Source: Parvibaculaceae bacterium (GTDB taxonomy: Bacteria; Pseudomonadota; Alphaproteobacteria; Parvibaculales; Parvibaculaceae). Taken from it: a stretch of DNA of 64,000 bases. Below the pieces are notes generated by a model, which saw only the letters and a program-made list of their open reading frames with translations, ran no database searches and was not told the origin of the DNA. This document shows, piece after piece, positions 62,621 to 64,000 of this stretch. The position numbers and the translations under genes were made by a program. Location of the stretch: the NCBI GenBank assembly GCA_029209985.1, contig JARGNZ010000010.1:43606-107605 (forward strand), given 5' to 3'. Position 1 is the stretch's first letter; each line of letters opens with the position of its first letter.

Positions 62621-63787
62621 ATGGCATCTCTTCTGAAAACCCTTTTTAGCATTGGATTTCGGCCGTTCTTCTTGAGTGCAGCCCTTTTTGTAAGCGTGTG
62701 CCTGTTTGTTTGGGTTGGCCTTTATGGGGGCATGGTGGATGTAGAGGGACCTATGGACCCTCTCAGGTGGCATGCCCATGAGATGATATTTGGCTATTTA
62801 GGGGCCGTTTTGGCGGGCTTTACGCTTACCGCCGTCGCGAATTGGACCGGGCGCCCTCCGGTTTCGGGCGGATGGTTGATTACTCTCTTCTTGTTGTGGC
62901 TGGCGGGGCGGGCGGCAATGGCGCTTAGTCTGGCGGGCGATCTGCCCGTTTCTACAGCGGCGTTGATCGATGTTGGCTTTATTCCCGCCTTTATTGGGTT
63001 GTTCGCGCGCGAAGTGATCGCGGGGGGTAATAAGCGCAATCTGGTTGTGGTTGCTGCCGTTAGTGTGTTTGGGCTGGCAAATGTGTTGTTCTGCCTTGAT
63101 GTGTTAGGCCTCTATGAGAATGCTCTCTGGACCCGGCTTGGAGTGGGAACCCTTGCGCTCCTGCTTGCGCTGATTGGGGGCCGTATTATTCCCGTATTTA
63201 CCGGAAATTGGCTCAAGGCACAGAAGCTGGATGCCTCGATGCCGGTAATGGGCTTCATCGATAAAATAAGTATTCTGTTGGTGGGGGTGGGTACCCTTGG
63301 GTGGACCTTGTTCCCAGAGCAACTGGTCACGGGGGTCTTATGGGTGGGCGCGGGCGGTGCCTTGTTATTGCGGCTTTGTCGGTGGCAGGGGCTGAAGACG
63401 GGAGGTGAGCCGCTTATCGTCTGCCTTCATATCGCTTATGGCTTTCTGGCTTTCAGTTTAATCGTGATCGGCTTGAGCGTTTTGTTTCCTGCCGATGTCC
63501 CAATCTCCAGCGGCCTTCATCTTTTGAGTGCTGGAGCGGTTGGGTTGATGACCATGGTTGTGATGTGTCGGGCCTTACTGGGACATACAGGGCGTCCCAT
63601 AAGCAGTACGCCTTTCCTGACCACGGCGCTCGGCCTTGTTTTGCTTGGCGGCGTGTTGCGCGTGTTGGCTCCCTGGTTGCCCGCGTACTATGGGGTTCTC
63701 ATTAGTATAAGTGGCTTTATGTGGGGTGGCGGGTTCTTCCTCTTTGCCTGCTATGTCGCCCCGATGGTGATCCGCCCAAGAGTTTGA
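62621..63787 (+). CDS. nnrS: NnrS family heme- and copper-containing membrane protein
   Basis: A 388-residue polytopic protein with about 12 hydrophobic segments. Conserved NnrS features are IGFRPFFLSAALF at the start, DPLRWHAHEMIFGYLGAVLAGF with its His residues (heme/metal ligands), NWTGRPP, GGRIIPVFTGNWL, and the C-terminal HLLSAGAVGLMTMVVMCRA. NnrS relieves nitrosative stress and is controlled by NnrR/FNR-type regulators in denitrifiers; the perfect box upstream fits. ATG at 62621 is preferred over a GTG start at 62582. No denitrification structural genes are visible in the window. Confidence 0.93.
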   Translation: MASLLKTLFSIGFRPFFLSAALFVSVCLFVWVGLYGGMVDVEGPMDPLRWHAHEMIFGYLGAVLAGFTLTAVANWTGRPPVSGGWLITLFLLWLAGRAAMALSLAGDLPVSTAALIDVGFIPAFIGLFAREVIAGGNKRNLVVVAAVSVFGLANVLFCLDVLGLYENALWTRLGVGTLALLLALIGGRIIPVFTGNWLKAQKLDASMPVMGFIDKISILLVGVGTLGWTLFPEQLVTGVLWVGAGGALLLRLCRWQGLKTGGEPLIVCLHIAYGFLAFSLIVIGLSVLFPADVPISSGLHLLSAGAVGLMTMVVMCRALLGHTGRPISSTPFLTTALGLVLLGGVLRVLAPWLPAYYGVLISISGFMWGGGFFLFACYVAPMVIRPRV

Positions 63788-63792
63788 TCGGC

Positions 63793-63851
63793 TTGCCAGA
63801 CTATTAAGCACCGCATTTGTGGATGGTTGGATTGCTTGACGAGTCTGGCAA
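63793..63851. repeat. Long-spaced inverted repeat, REP-like
   Basis: TTGCCAGACT (63793-63802) and AGTCTGGCAA (63842-63851) are perfect 10-bp arms 39 nt apart. The right part (GGCAATGACG) resembles the end of short palindromic intergenic repeats common in Alphaproteobacteria. There is no T-run. Confidence 0.4.
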
Positions 63852-64000
63852 TGACGCTTTTGGGGGAGGCGTGCCGGTTGGAGCAGCTTTCCTTCTCTTT
63901 TGTTGTCTTCGGGCTTGTCCCGGAGGTCCATGTTTCGGGTGGCTTCTGTTTTGGGGGTATGATTCATATTTTGAGTCATGTTTTGGATTTTGGTTTGTTG
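63852..64000. other. Non-coding right edge with a second small palindromic motif
   Basis: No gene. CGGG-CTTGT-CCCG (63910-63922) within GTCTTCGGGCTTGTCCCGG resembles intergenic palindromic units seen in alphaproteobacterial genomes. ATGATTCA (63959-63966) and TGAGTCAT (63972-63979) form a further near-perfect inverted repeat. Confidence 0.3.

Noticed and set aside
63575..63979. Minus-strand frame of 134 codons at the right edge
   Set aside because: It overlaps the 3' end of nnrS and the repeat cluster and has low-complexity Arg/Gln/Lys composition.
1..64000. CRISPR arrays, insertion sequences, prophage or integrative elements
   Set aside because: No regularly spaced repeats, transposase or integrase motifs, or attachment-site duplications were seen; the single tRNA has no flanking repeat.

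Overview
The window looks like chromosome of an alphaproteobacterium with mid-range GC. The evidence is a Mic60/mitofilin homologue next to hemC, hemD and a HemY-N protein, an SdhAF4 (DUF1674) gene, a DUF3422 gene, the order htpX-rsmB-rpe-heparinase-purH, and the order tsaD / gpsA-yciI-EVE divergent from hemC. The order or genus cannot be fixed from sequence alone. The lipid-related content (tandem DUF1302, DUF1329, crotonases, Baeyer-Villiger monooxygenase, CoA-transferase) suits a marine Parvibaculales- or Rhizobiales-like organism; this is a guess. No insertion sequence, prophage, integrase or CRISPR array was seen.

Layout. 1-2.5 kb: 3' part of a KefC-type antiporter and an Atg22/UMF1-like MFS transporter. 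2.5-10.1 kb (minus strand): housekeeping run htpX, rsmB, rpe, heparinase II/III-like, purH, Nudix. 10.1-16.1 kb: SdhAF4, two unknown proteins (one translationally coupled to acs), acs, and a PAS-PAS-GGDEF-EAL protein. 16-20.5 kb: CoA-transferase, creatininase-like protein, and a minus-strand operon gpsA-yciI-EVE-Rieske. 20.5-22.4 kb: an opposite-strand island of a TetR regulator and two unrecognised 37-38 residue membrane proteins, lying between tsaD and gpsA. 22.4-28.4 kb: tsaD (minus) divergent from hemC-hemD-mic60-hemY. 28.5-33 kb: alpha/beta hydrolase, tRNA-Thr(CGT), PhnA, RNase T2, a Cys-rich secreted protein and a Met/His-rich outer-membrane protein. 33.6-41.9 kb: DUF1302, TetR, DUF1302, DUF1329 and a YCF48-like protein. 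42-45.9 kb: two crotonases, an SDR and a sorbosone-dehydrogenase-like protein. 46-50.9 kb: unknown, YggT, YggU/DUF167, folD, aldo/keto reductase, and a serine hydrolase with an inserted membrane domain. 50.9-55.3 kb (minus): argG-ppa, DUF3422, MOSC. 55.5-64 kb: chemoreceptor, TetR plus Baeyer-Villiger monooxygenase, DoxX, porin and NnrS.

How genes work together. hemC and hemD make consecutive steps of tetrapyrrole synthesis. argG releases pyrophosphate and lies 8 nt upstream of ppa, which destroys it. The DUF1302/DUF1329/YCF48 genes form an envelope module commonly found with RND/MMPL transporters, but no such transporter lies here. nnrS is preceded by a perfect FNR/Nnr-type box, which suggests low-oxygen or nitric-oxide control.

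Most unusual points: (i) the two tandem microproteins, separated by a long nested RNA hairpin and sharing promoter words with the neighbouring tetR operator; (ii) the serine hydrolase whose catalytic domain is interrupted by about four membrane helices; (iii) two crotonases with substituted catalytic glutamates; (iv) the DUF1302 tandem with matched cysteine pairs; (v) a 22-bp perfect palindrome in front of the tetR-monooxygenase pair.
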